The notes under the pieces are model-generated. The model ran no database searches and had not been told where the DNA came from. It worked only from the letters and a program-made list of their open reading frames with translations. From Mesobacillus sp. AQ2 (GTDB lineage Bacteria; Bacillota; Bacilli; Bacillales; Cytobacillaceae), in NCBI RefSeq assembly GCF_030122805.1, contig NZ_CP126080.1, positions 4,469,501 through 4,533,500 of the forward strand: DNA of 64,000 nt, given 5' to 3'. Shown piece by piece: positions 1-8,313 of this stretch; position 1 is the stretch's first letter, and every line of letters begins with the position of its first letter. A program made the translations under genes and the position numbers.

Positions 1-71
1 TCGCCTCGGACTTTGCCAGCTACATATGTGGTGAAACTATTGAAGTAAATGGTGGACAGTTGATGGATTAA
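1..71 (+). CDS. SDR-family oxidoreductase, C-terminal end only (partial)
   Basis: Only the last 22 codons are present, read in the frame that begins at base 3 and stops with TAA at 69-71. The residues end in ICGETIEVNGGQLMD, which matches the 'G-x-x-hydrophobic-x-V-x-G-G' strand that closes classical short-chain dehydrogenases/reductases. The substrate cannot be told from this fragment and the catalytic Tyr-Lys pair lies outside the window. It is on the strand opposite to the PTS operon that follows and converges with it. Confidence 0.7.
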   Translation, partial: ASDFASYICGETIEVNGGQLMD

Positions 72-526
72 TTCTAACTATGGAATACTGAATCATTAAC
101 AGAATGAAATATATATTAATAATTTACACAAGTGATAGTGTATGGTTTTTTTATTTGTAAATTTAATATTTCAAAATAACAATATTCATTTTCACACATC
201 TCCCTGCTTAACAAAAGAAATCCAGCGGCATATTAAGCTGGATTCTTTTGCGAGATTTTAAAAACTGAAGCTACTGATTTTAGGATCCGAAACTGTACTT
301 GAGACCCGTTCCGATATCCCAAATTTTTTCACCATTTTGACCAGTGGCCCTCCACTGGTTTTTATATGTAAAACGCTCTATTTACCTGTATTATGAAACA
401 ACGATTTTATTTTTTTCAATCCTTTAATATAAACAATAAGGAAAAAAGCGTAAATCTATCCCCTTCACGCTTCTCACCTTTTTATTTTGTCTCTTGTATA
501 AGACAAGAGCACCGCGCCTATGCTTT
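72..526. other. Intergenic region between convergent genes
   Basis: No gene is visible. It holds a weak hairpin (AATCCAGC at 219-226 with GCTGGATT at 237-244), a good terminator at 340-364, and a third hairpin (CTCTTGT 491-497 / ACAAGAG 503-509) that could end the minus-strand PTS operon but lacks a clear T-run. Confidence 0.5.
340..364 (+). terminator. Intrinsic terminator
   Basis: Perfect 8-bp stem ACCAGTGG / CCACTGGT with a 4-nt loop, followed by TTTTTAT on the plus strand. It probably ends the SDR transcript, although it lies 270 bases past the stop codon. Confidence 0.65.
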
Positions 527-1261
527 CTAAGATAATAATGGAATCCTTTTTTGATATTTTTCTACCAGGCTAGTGTTGTGTGCATCAGCTCCGTCGATGT
601 TTCCGCTCAGGAAGATTGGAGGTTCGAAGCCTTTGTCAGCCATGATTTTGATTGATTCTGCAAGGATGGCGTTAAGAATCGCCGCCCCAATGACTGTTGA
701 AGTGGGGGCAAAGGGTACTTTTACTTTCTCATGGGCAAGGATGGCGTCCCCTGGCACTGAGTGGTTATTGATCACTAGATCAACAGAATTGAACAAGTGC
801 TTGCCGCTTGTATGGCGGGATGGCTGGCTTTGGGAGTATTCCAGTGATGTCAGGCCAATTGTAAAGGCTCCATTTTCTTTCGCCCCTTGTGCGACGTCAA
901 CCGGTACCGGATTGCGGCCTGACGTGGACAATACAAACACGACATCTTCCTGACGAATATCCTGTTCCTTCATAAATCCTTCAGCATAACCGTTTTGACG
1001 TTCAAGCCGGGATGATCTCAACGCACCTTCATGAAGCATCAATGGTTCAACCAGGATAGGCCTGATTGGCACAAGACCGCCAGCACGGTAAAAAACTTCC
1101 TCGGTCAAGATATGGGAATGCCCGCAGCCGAACAACTGGATGATACCGCCGTTCATAATAGCTTCGGCGACTTTCCCTGCTGCCTTCTCCATCGCATCTT
1201 GCTCAGATTCCATAACTTCTTCAAGCAGTAAATGGATCTTTTCGAAATAATTATTAAGCAC
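527..1261 (-). CDS. SIS-domain sugar isomerase-like protein (UPF0309 family)
   Basis: A 244-residue single SIS-domain protein of the UPF0309/GmhA-like group. SIS domains bind phosphosugars. Here a glycine-rich FGCGHSH loop lies at residues 44-50 and the Ser/Thr-rich phosphate-binding loop STSGRNP at 112-118. The GTG start follows a GGGGGGAG Shine-Dalgarno and overlaps the stop of the aldolase gene by one base (TAGTG), so translation is probably coupled. It is the last gene of the PTS operon, so it likely isomerises or handles a phosphosugar made from the imported substrate. Whether it is an isomerase, an etherase or a deaminase is not resolved. Confidence 0.75.
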   Translation of the reverse strand: MLNNYFEKIHLLLEEVMESEQDAMEKAAGKVAEAIMNGGIIQLFGCGHSHILTEEVFYRAGGLVPIRPILVEPLMLHEGALRSSRLERQNGYAEGFMKEQDIRQEDVVFVLSTSGRNPVPVDVAQGAKENGAFTIGLTSLEYSQSQPSRHTSGKHLFNSVDLVINNHSVPGDAILAHEKVKVPFAPTSTVIGAAILNAILAESIKIMADKGFEPPIFLSGNIDGADAHNTSLVEKYQKRIPLLS

Positions 1262-1986
1262 TAAAACTCCCCCCTTACCCGGTCTAGTATCCTGATGACT
1301 TCCTCCGGAATGGTCCTGCCGGTTTCTTTGTCAATTGTCGACCCGAAAATATGCGGCATAAATACCGGGATGCCCGTATCCTTGACCGCATTGACGATTT
1401 CCTTGATATTATCGGCAGTGATTCCCCCGGCAGGCTCGATTGCAGTGATTCCCTTCTCTGCAGCTGCCTTACACAGATAAACCAGTTCATCCAGATGCTG
1501 GATTCCTTTTAACGGCATAAACTTGATGGATTCAATCTGCATTGCCGATGCAAGGTCCAGCAAGTCTTCAACAGTCATTTCAAGTCCAGTAGCAAGCTTG
1601 ACTGTTCCGGGCTTGCCGCTTGGAGAAACAAGGGCGTTAACGGTCTGGTCCTGCCCAAGAGCCTTTAAATATCCTCTTGAATAGCTGGATTTATCAAATG
1701 GCTGGTTGATATGGCCTGGGCAGGAGCCAGCAGCAATCGCAAGGACCTTATCCCAATTCGCCGGATTGCCGTTGTCGCCAAGCCCTACTGAAACAACCGG
1801 GGCAGCTTCCTTCAGCTCATTTACTTTTGCAATCCCGTCCTCGATTTTCTCAAAATCAGAAGCCACAATTCCAGGAACTACATAGCCTTCTCCAGCTTCC
1901 ACAATTTCTGCTGCATTTTCCTTGTCTTTTGCCAAAAAATTAAATAAAAGAAAGTCGTCTATTTTTTTTAGTTTACTTAAGTCCAT
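1261..1986 (-). CDS. KDGP aldolase family protein (DgaF-like)
   Basis: About 241 residues, resembling the KDGP-aldolase family that includes Salmonella DgaF (2-dehydro-3-deoxy-phosphogluconate aldolase acting after D-glucosaminate-6-phosphate ammonia-lyase) and the Enterococcus EF_0839 group. A TIM-barrel pattern is visible: a conserved KFMPLKGI segment and a glycine-rich AIEPAGGIT phosphate-binding loop near the C-terminus. I chose the ATG at 1986 because GAGGGTG sits six bases upstream. The longer frame opens with TTG inside that Shine-Dalgarno. It overlaps the creatininase-like gene by 14 bases. By context it would cleave a 2-keto-3-deoxy sugar phosphate to pyruvate and a triose phosphate. 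The exact substrate is inferred. Confidence 0.75.
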   Translation of the reverse strand: MDLSKLKKIDDFLLFNFLAKDKENAAEIVEAGEGYVVPGIVASDFEKIEDGIAKVNELKEAAPVVSVGLGDNGNPANWDKVLAIAAGSCPGHINQPFDKSSYSRGYLKALGQDQTVNALVSPSGKPGTVKLATGLEMTVEDLLDLASAMQIESIKFMPLKGIQHLDELVYLCKAAAEKGITAIEPAGGITADNIKEIVNAVKDTGIPVFMPHIFGSTIDKETGRTIPEEVIRILDRVRGEF

Positions 1987-2704
1987 TTTTTGCACCCTCA
2001 ATCAGCTTGATCATATTTTCGATAGCTACTTCGATGATTTTCTCGCCTTTTTCCGCTGTCGCTGCCTTCGCATCACCAAGTACTGCTGTCTTGGTGAATT
2101 CCTCCCAAGGTGTCGGCGTGATATCTGCACTTGGCGGGATGGTCGGAATATCGGTGATGGCTCGTGACATATCGACGTACTCAGGTGCCAAATACAACAT
2201 ATAGGAAGTTTCGATTTCGCAGGCATGAAAGTAAGTGGAATGGGCTGACTTACCATCTCGAACTTCTTCAGTGATTTGCTTCACTCCCGGATAAAATAAA
2301 TACAAAACACGAAGATCCGGATATTCACTATATAATTTGCGGGCCGCTTCCTTCATGGCGACAGCATTGCCAAGATGGCCGTTAATCATGACGAACAGCT
2401 TGAAACCCTGCTCGTACAGACTGGTTCCGATATCGAACAGAAAGTTGATCAGCGATTCATTGCTGATATTGATGCTTCCGGGAAAGTTCTTCAGGCTCCA
2501 TACCTGCCCATAAGGCAATGTAGGCAGGACAAACGCCCCTGTCTTTTTGGCAACCCTTTCGGATAGCCGCTCAGCCAAAAAGTTATCTGTTCCCAATGGC
2601 AGGTGGGGGCCATGCGCCTCCACTGCCCCAATCGGCAAAATCACAATCTGGCTTTTCTCGATTTTTTCTTTCACTTCAAAGGAGTTTTCGTTTTGAAAAA
2701 TCAA
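1973..2704 (-). CDS. Creatininase/creatinine amidohydrolase family protein
   Basis: A 243-residue protein of the creatininase superfamily, a metal-dependent amidohydrolase fold. The N-terminal signature LPIGAVEAHGPHLPLGTD places likely metal ligands at Glu29, His31 and Asp40. NGHLGN and HACEIETS supply the further His and Glu ligands. The length is usual for the family. Members act on creatinine, FAPy pyrimidines or a lactam step, and the name does not imply creatinine use here. It lies between a lactonase-like enzyme and an aldolase, so opening a cyclic amide or related ring in the imported sugar derivative is plausible but inferred. Confidence 0.8.
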   Translation of the reverse strand: MIFQNENSFEVKEKIEKSQIVILPIGAVEAHGPHLPLGTDNFLAERLSERVAKKTGAFVLPTLPYGQVWSLKNFPGSINISNESLINFLFDIGTSLYEQGFKLFVMINGHLGNAVAMKEAARKLYSEYPDLRVLYLFYPGVKQITEEVRDGKSAHSTYFHACEIETSYMLYLAPEYVDMSRAITDIPTIPPSADITPTPWEEFTKTAVLGDAKAATAEKGEKIIEVAIENMIKLIEGAKNGLK

Positions 2705-2962
2705 TGCTGTTCCCTCCCAATTCTGCTGGAATAAAAAGACGGCTGGATTGTAAGTTCGCCAGCCGCCTTTATAGCTTTGAAAACGCTTGTCTGGCTTTTG
2801 TTTTTAGCTGTGTTAAGGATACTGGTTATACAATTGATTGGGCATTTGATTCTTGCACAAGCAGCAGGGTAAGATGTGACCCCGCAGAAGCCGATTAGGC
2901 GGCTCAACCGCCCTAGGGAAGCAAATGCCTGAATCAGAAATCAACCGCATGTTTAACCTAGC

Positions 2963-3955
2963 CTATTTTTTAAAAGTAAAGCATCGAGCCGGATTCTCAA
3001 CAAAGAACTTATGGATTAGAGCCTCTCCATCAAACCCCTGCCGATTTGCATCGTCAATGAACCGCGGTACCCATTTTGCGATGATATATTCAAGCCCAAG
3101 ACCGTAATCATAGTGTTTGTAATAGGTTTTACGGGCTGTATCACCGCTGACAAGGATTTGGTTTTCATAGCCTTTTTTGACAAGGTCAAGGATGGAGGAG
3201 ATGCGTGTGCTTTCGGGCGCATATTTGATTTTGGCAATGCCGTCAAAACTGAGGTAGGCACCTGTTGAAGCGATCTTCTCGTGGTAATATGGATCAGGAT
3301 TTCGGTCCATATGACCAAAACTCATGAAATTCAAGTCGACGCCTTCCGATTTTAAAAGTTCGATTTGCTCTAGACCCATCGTCCCAGCTTCTGTGTGAGA
3401 ATGAAGGGGTGCTTTTGTTTCATGGTGGGCACGGGCAACGGCACGCAGAGTTTTTTCCTCGAGCGGCGTGATGCGTTTATAACCTGTCCCAAATTTCACC
3501 TGGCCCGCTTTGAAAGGAGTGCCCTCCAAGCCTTCTTCAACTTCCCTGATGACTACATCAGTCAGTTGGTTGATGGTGGCACGGTCAATCCACTCATAAT
3601 AAGTTTTATAATCACCGATGATTGGCTTTAGCTCGTCTTTGATTTTTGCATCCCATAAAAAGCTTTTGTTGAAACCGGCGGTCCCGACGATATGGATATC
3701 GAGTTCTTCGGAAATTTCCTTTACTGCCTGAACGTCGCGGCCATAGTCGATCGCCGTGGCATCCACAATTGATTTCCCGCCATGGTTTTTAAAATCCTCA
3801 ACATCTTTTTTGGATTTTTCCTTATCATCAAGAAGAAGATCGCCTTCTCCCTTCTCCTGCCAAAAAGCGGGGCGGCAGACAATGTGTTCGTGAGAGTAAG
3901 TGAAGCCCAGGTCGGTTGGGGCAATATCCCCCCGTAACGTACGTATGAAGCTCAT
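2963..3955 (-). CDS. Phosphotriesterase-family lactonase (Php-like)
   Basis: A metal-dependent TIM-barrel hydrolase of about 330 residues. Visible ligands are the SHEHI motif near the N-terminus (His-x-His), a central lysine in VKFGTGYK (probably the carboxylated bridge), HSHTE and GHMDRN histidines, and the Asp in VSGDTARK. Homologues in Mycoplasma, Listeria and Bacillus encoded beside PTS genes hydrolyse phosphorylated sugar lactones (lactone 5-phosphates), a better expectation here than phosphotriester cleavage. The ATG at 3955 follows AGGGAGGG by seven bases; the 12-codon longer frame is not needed. A 258-base gap with a GGCTGG/CCAGCC hairpin separates it from the next gene, so partial termination or processing could occur there. 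Confidence 0.85.
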   Translation of the reverse strand: MSFIRTLRGDIAPTDLGFTYSHEHIVCRPAFWQEKGEGDLLLDDKEKSKKDVEDFKNHGGKSIVDATAIDYGRDVQAVKEISEELDIHIVGTAGFNKSFLWDAKIKDELKPIIGDYKTYYEWIDRATINQLTDVVIREVEEGLEGTPFKAGQVKFGTGYKRITPLEEKTLRAVARAHHETKAPLHSHTEAGTMGLEQIELLKSEGVDLNFMSFGHMDRNPDPYYHEKIASTGAYLSFDGIAKIKYAPESTRISSILDLVKKGYENQILVSGDTARKTYYKHYDYGLGLEYIIAKWVPRFIDDANRQGFDGEALIHKFFVENPARCFTFKK

Positions 3956-4025
3956 GTTGATTCCCTCCCTAATGGAATAGGTAAAGGGCATTATTGATGC
4001 CCTTTACCCTCAATTAAATCAAGTT

Positions 4026-5321
4026 TTAAAAGAAAAGCTGAGCCAAGAAGCGGACGATCGGTCCCAGGATGAACATGTCTGAGTCCGCTGCCCACATTGC
4101 AGTATCTGGCACTGTGCTTGAGATCAGCATTTTTACCATGATGAATTGTCCCCAGGCTACAACTGTTGAAGTGATGAATCCTCCAAGCAATGCGCCGCGC
4201 ACACCGCCAGTTGCGTTTCCGAATACCCCGGCAGTCGCACCGTGGAAAAAGAGGACGATCATAGTTGGAACAAAAACGTAGCTTACAGTGCTTCCAAGAA
4301 CCAGCAGCCAGATAAGAGCCCCGGCAAAGGCTCCAAGGAAGCCAAGAATAACAGCGTTTGGAGCAAATGGGAATACGATAGGGCAATCAAGCGCTGGCTT
4401 GGCACCAGGAACAAGCTTTGTTGCAATACCGTTAAATGCAGGTACGATTTCTCCAATGAACATCCTTACACCCAGGAGCACGATGGCAATACCGCCGGCA
4501 AAAGTGAAGGACTGGATGATTGAGTAAATGATGAAGTTCTGTTCCCCAGCTTTGGCCATAAGATCAGCTGCGCCCTGGGTATCCTTTGTTGAAAGAATGA
4601 TTGCGCCAACCAGGAAAAGCAGCCCCATTGTCAATGCTGTAATAACATTTGAATCGCGAAGGAATTCAAGTCCCTTTGGCAGCTTGATTTTTTCTGAATC
4701 GTTTTCTTTGTTGCCTGCAATTTTACCGACAAGTGCTGCAAGAAGTGCGACAGATGCAGATGTATGGCCGAGTGCGATATTGTCATTCCCAGTAATTTTA
4801 CGCATGAACGGCTGCGTCAAGGCCGGCTGAATGGTCCAGTATAGACCCATGATGACAGCAAGGAAAATGACCAGTTTGACAAAAGAAACATCGCCGACCG
4901 CATGAACGACAATCCCGGCAAAAATAGTTGTGGTCCAGAACATCATGTGGCCTGTAAGATAGATGAACTTAAATTTAGTAAAACGCGCCAGAAGAACGTT
5001 GATCAGGAAGCCGAGTGTCATAGCTAAAGTAACCGCACTTCCGTATTTGGCATTGAAGCCTTCCTGGCCCATGAATTTGCCAAGCGACTCTCCCTGAAGG
5101 TTAAACACTTCTTTCCACATTGGTTCAAAAACCATAAGAGCGTTTACAATAACACCTGCGCCAGCACCGATAATCAGGAATCCAATAATAGCTTTAAACG
5201 TGCCGCTTATGACCTGGCTTGAGTTTTTCTTTTGCAGCAAAAGCCCGAGCAGGACGATGAAACCAAGCAGAATTGCAGGTGTTCCAAAGACGTTGGTGGC
5301 AACCCATTTGATTATTTCCAT
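4026..5321 (-). CDS. PTS ascorbate-type transporter subunit EIIC (UlaA/SgaT-like)
   Basis: A 431-residue polytopic membrane protein, the usual size for UlaA-type EIIC. At least ten hydrophobic segments are visible, starting with an AILLGFIVLLGLLL helix. Glycine-rich internal repeats (LLGVRMFIGEIVPAFNGI and a related segment near residue 60) match the duplicated UlaA fold. It would move the sugar through the membrane while accepting phosphate from the EIIB encoded 25 bases upstream. The family name refers to ascorbate, but the neighbouring aldolase and lactonase genes suggest a sugar acid, amino sugar or lactone derivative rather than ascorbate. Confidence 0.88.
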   Translation of the reverse strand: MEIIKWVATNVFGTPAILLGFIVLLGLLLQKKNSSQVISGTFKAIIGFLIIGAGAGVIVNALMVFEPMWKEVFNLQGESLGKFMGQEGFNAKYGSAVTLAMTLGFLINVLLARFTKFKFIYLTGHMMFWTTTIFAGIVVHAVGDVSFVKLVIFLAVIMGLYWTIQPALTQPFMRKITGNDNIALGHTSASVALLAALVGKIAGNKENDSEKIKLPKGLEFLRDSNVITALTMGLLFLVGAIILSTKDTQGAADLMAKAGEQNFIIYSIIQSFTFAGGIAIVLLGVRMFIGEIVPAFNGIATKLVPGAKPALDCPIVFPFAPNAVILGFLGAFAGALIWLLVLGSTVSYVFVPTMIVLFFHGATAGVFGNATGGVRGALLGGFITSTVVAWGQFIMVKMLISSTVPDTAMWAADSDMFILGPIVRFLAQLFF

Positions 5322-5346
5322 TCTTTTTTCCCCCTAAAAGAATTTT

Positions 5347-5613
5347 TTATTGCAAGTTTTCCTGTAAAGCCGTTTTAATTTCGTTCATGTCGAAATAGTT
5401 GTTTACGATAATCACTTTCGAGCTAGTTCCTTCAAGTGTCTGAGCAAGCTCATTGCTTGTCACGATATAATCCGGCGACATGCTGGAAGCAGTTGATACA
5501 TCCGTATTTTCAACGTCCGCAGTGATTCCAAGGTCCCTCAGAACAGTTTCAACATTCATTCGCAAAATAAGGCTCGTTCCTTGTCCAAGTCCGCATACAC
5601 ATAAAATTTTCAT
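5347..5613 (-). CDS. PTS EIIB component, UlaB/SgaB-type
   Basis: An 88-residue cytoplasmic EIIB. The P-loop-like motif CVCGLGQGTS at residues 5-14 contains the phospho-accepting cysteine (second Cys) typical of lactose/ascorbate-type EIIB proteins. It transfers phosphate from EIIA to the sugar carried by EIIC. The start codon overlaps the EIIA stop (TAATG) with GGGGGG upstream, so the two are translationally coupled. Confidence 0.88.
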   Translation of the reverse strand: MKILCVCGLGQGTSLILRMNVETVLRDLGITADVENTDVSTASSMSPDYIVTSNELAQTLEGTSSKVIIVNNYFDMNEIKTALQENLQ

Positions 5614-6053
5614 TATTCTTTCCCCCCGATTAGTGTTTTAATATCTTTATAGTTTGTTGCTTGTTGCAGTTTTCCCACATTGCTTTGGTCTCCAAGAAGG
5701 AGCATTAGCTTTTGCAAAATTTGCAGGTGCTGATCGCTTGTTGAAGCACCAAGGGCAAATACAAAGGTTACAGGATCATTTGCTGCATTGCCGAAAACTA
5801 CTGGATTCTTCAGGCGGACAAACGAAACAGATGCTTCACTTACTCCATCCTCCGGCCTTGCATGTGGCAGGGCAATTTTGGGAGCGAGTACAAAATATGG
5901 CCCATTATTGTGGTACGATTCAATCATTGCATCGACATATCTTTCCTCAACGGCACCCTCCCGCACCAGAAGGCTTCCCGCCGCCCGGATTGCTTCATCG
6001 GGAGTCGCCGCTTCCACATCAAGGGCAACCAGACTGGATTCTAAAAACTTCAT
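5613..6053 (-). CDS. PTS EIIA component, fructose/mannitol (UlaC) type
   Basis: A 146-residue EIIA domain. The active histidine sits in the IALPHARPEDG motif, near residue 65, where HPr phosphorylates it. The overall pattern (N-terminal acidic strand, H-x-R-P, and a late LGASTSDQHLQIL helix) is that of PTS_EIIA type 2. It lies 44 bases after the PRD regulator, whose own C-terminal EIIA-like domain it resembles (both carry PHARPEDG), which suggests an ancient duplication. Confidence 0.9.
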   Translation of the reverse strand: MKFLESSLVALDVEAATPDEAIRAAGSLLVREGAVEERYVDAMIESYHNNGPYFVLAPKIALPHARPEDGVSEASVSFVRLKNPVVFGNAANDPVTFVFALGASTSDQHLQILQKLMLLLGDQSNVGKLQQATNYKDIKTLIGGKE

Positions 6054-6097
6054 GATGAAAACCCTTTCTGTTACAATTTTAGTTGTTGATTTTAAAA

Positions 6098-8209
6098 CTA
6101 GACCTTATGAGCTGTTAGTAATTCAAAAATATTTTTTGGTGATTCTGAAGCTATTATTTCTTCTATATTTGCCTGATTTCCCAATAGGTCCGTCAGCTCA
6201 CCGAGTGCCTTTAAATGGGATTCTCCATCGGTAGCTGCAAGAACGAGTATAAGATTGACCGGGTGAGTTCCTTTATCGGAAAAATCGACACTGCTGTCCA
6301 GTTTTAAAAGGCTCATGCCAAGCTTATTCACTCCATCTTCCGGGCGTGCATGCGGGATCGCGAATTTTGGCGCGATCACGATATAAGGACCCATTTTAAT
6401 CAGCGAATCAATCATGGCTTTAATATAATCACGGGTGATAGATCCTTTATTCAAAAGTGGCTCGGCAGCCAGCTTTATAGCGTGCTTCCAATCGCTTGCC
6501 CCTTCCCTTATCAAAATGTTTTCAACAGGAAGAATGTCAGCAAGAGAAGGCTTTTCTGCCGTTGCCACTTTCTGGACGGGAGCAGACAAAAACCGTTTCA
6601 GCTCCCTTTCAAGCGCATCTCGGTTATGAATGTCGGCATATTGGCCAATCAAGTCAAGCAGGATCTCGGCTGAAGCCCTTTTTTGGTGTGGAGCCGAGTC
6701 ATCAACCAACGCATTAACCTTTTTTAAAAGTCCCTCTTTTTCAGCATCCGATAAAATCGGAGATACGACAAAAACCGGCTTATCGCTTTTTTCAAGCGGA
6801 ATGGTCGAGATGATAAAGTCGGCGTCAATCAGGTTTTTTTCATATTCCCGAAGTGAAACGCTTCCATAAATATCAACAGTAGAGAACAGCCCTTCCAGCT
6901 GATGCTGCAGCAATTTGGAAGTGCCTAGCCCCTTCGTGCAAACCAGCAACGCAGTTTTTCGTTCTGGAGGCTTAGCGTCAACCCTTCTCATCCAGCCGCC
7001 AAAATGAGTGGCAATCAGTGCTACTTCGTTGTCGTTGGCCGAGTTTCCCGCTGCCTCCTCAAGATGGTGGACAACTTTTTTTGTCAGTTGAAAAATAACC
7101 TGATACTTGTCCTTGATCAATTCAGCGGAATCACTTTGGTCCTCCAGCCCATATTTCAGCCGGTAGTAGGCAGGTTTTATATGAAGAAGGAGATTCTTTT
7201 TGATTTCATTGATATCTTCAAAAAATACACAGGCATATTTTTGAAAATCTGTAACCATGGAATCAGCAACCTGTTCAAGCATAGGTGAGATATTCTCATC
7301 CCTGGCTTCGGAAAACTGGACTCTTGAGCTTAGCAAATGCTTGGTCAGATAAAATATTTCATCCTCCGGAAAATGAACTCCAAACAACCTGGAAAGCTTG
7401 GCGCCTATTTCCTTTGCCGCTTCGAACTCACTTGCTTCCTTAAGAACTTCTTTTTCAACAGGATCAATTTCAATCCTCTTGCCCTGCGCGAGCCTTCTTC
7501 CGAATAAAAGGAGCCTTAAAGAAAGATTCTGCATGAAATCATCCGTAAAAACGACATTCAGTTCCTTTTCCGTTTCTACCAATATTCCGTGAACCGCTTT
7601 CAATTTTTCAAAATCAAAAAGGTTCAATTCCTCACGGTTTTGGTTGATAAGCAATGGAATTTGATTAATAATCGTCTGCAGTTTCTGATCCGATAAAACC
7701 TGCTGAAGATAAAACACGATTGCCTTTCGTTTATCATCTTCATCTCCAAGGATCAGGTATCCGGACTTTCGATCCGACTTAAGCTCAAGTCCAAACCTGG
7801 ATAGCTCGTTCTTTAAGCCTTTAACATCTTCCAGCGTGGTGTTTCTGCTGACCCTTGTTTTTCCCATTAAATCCTCTAGAAAAATAGGTGCCTCCCTGGC
7901 CATCAAATAAATCGCGATCAGAGCCTTACGCTCATCGGGGGAATATTCATAGTGCCAGACACCAGCAGATGTACCAATCAGTTCTGGAATTTGACTTCTC
8001 GCTTCCTCTTCCAAATGGAAGCCGACAGACCTTACATAGTTCACTTCAGGAAGCTTCTGGTCTTTAAGCCACGAATTAATTTTTTCAATATCGTAGTAGA
8101 CCGTCCTCCGCGAAATCTTGAATTTTTCCGTAAGTTCTTTGATCGGCACATTGGAATCCGCCTGGACTAAATAGGCCAATATGGCATTACTTCGTTGATC
8201 CAATGACAT
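6098..8209 (-). CDS. PRD-containing transcriptional activator with EIIB- and EIIA-like domains (BglG/MtlR family)
   Basis: A 703-residue regulator. In order it has N-terminal winged-helix/HTH domains (residues about 1-150, with ELTEKFKISRRTVYYDIEKIN as the first recognition unit), two PTS regulation domains (about 190-400, with histidines in LTKHLLSS, VVHHLEE and IATHFGGW), an EIIB-like domain (VCTKGLGTSKLL, Cys near 422) and an EIIA-like domain (FAIPHARPEDG, near 615). PTS components would phosphorylate these sites and set its DNA-binding activity according to substrate and HPr state. It is the first gene of the operon, preceded by AAGGAGGTGAA, and probably controls its own promoter through the TTGTGCAA sites upstream. 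Confidence 0.9.
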   Translation of the reverse strand: MSLDQRSNAILAYLVQADSNVPIKELTEKFKISRRTVYYDIEKINSWLKDQKLPEVNYVRSVGFHLEEEARSQIPELIGTSAGVWHYEYSPDERKALIAIYLMAREAPIFLEDLMGKTRVSRNTTLEDVKGLKNELSRFGLELKSDRKSGYLILGDEDDKRKAIVFYLQQVLSDQKLQTIINQIPLLINQNREELNLFDFEKLKAVHGILVETEKELNVVFTDDFMQNLSLRLLLFGRRLAQGKRIEIDPVEKEVLKEASEFEAAKEIGAKLSRLFGVHFPEDEIFYLTKHLLSSRVQFSEARDENISPMLEQVADSMVTDFQKYACVFFEDINEIKKNLLLHIKPAYYRLKYGLEDQSDSAELIKDKYQVIFQLTKKVVHHLEEAAGNSANDNEVALIATHFGGWMRRVDAKPPERKTALLVCTKGLGTSKLLQHQLEGLFSTVDIYGSVSLREYEKNLIDADFIISTIPLEKSDKPVFVVSPILSDAEKEGLLKKVNALVDDSAPHQKRASAEILLDLIGQYADIHNRDALERELKRFLSAPVQKVATAEKPSLADILPVENILIREGASDWKHAIKLAAEPLLNKGSITRDYIKAMIDSLIKMGPYIVIAPKFAIPHARPEDGVNKLGMSLLKLDSSVDFSDKGTHPVNLILVLAATDGESHLKALGELTDLLGNQANIEEIIASESPKNIFELLTAHKV

Positions 8210-8235
8210 TAGCGTTCACCTCCTTAGCCCCGTTA

Positions 8236-8313
8236 GTTTGCACAATACAGTCTTATTATTGCGTATTCCAATTGTGCAATTTCAGACTCAATTATACTAA
8301 TCATGGTGCAAAG
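8236..8313 (-). promoter_or_regulatory. Promoter and candidate operator of the PTS operon
   Basis: A consensus -10 TATAAT (minus strand) lies at 8291-8296 with no good -35, as expected for an activator-dependent promoter. Downstream is a perfect 9-bp inverted pair, TTGCACAAT at 8238-8246 and ATTGTGCAA at 8271-8279. A related half-site (GGTGCAAAG, 8305-8313) lies on the other side of the -10, and another TTGTGCAA lies at 8467-8474. These are probably binding sites of the PRD regulator. The link is inferred from position. Confidence 0.55.

Noticed and set aside
2701..2907. 68-codon minus-strand frame between the creatininase and lactonase genes
   Set aside because: No Shine-Dalgarno and no recognisable content; probably leader or hairpin DNA.
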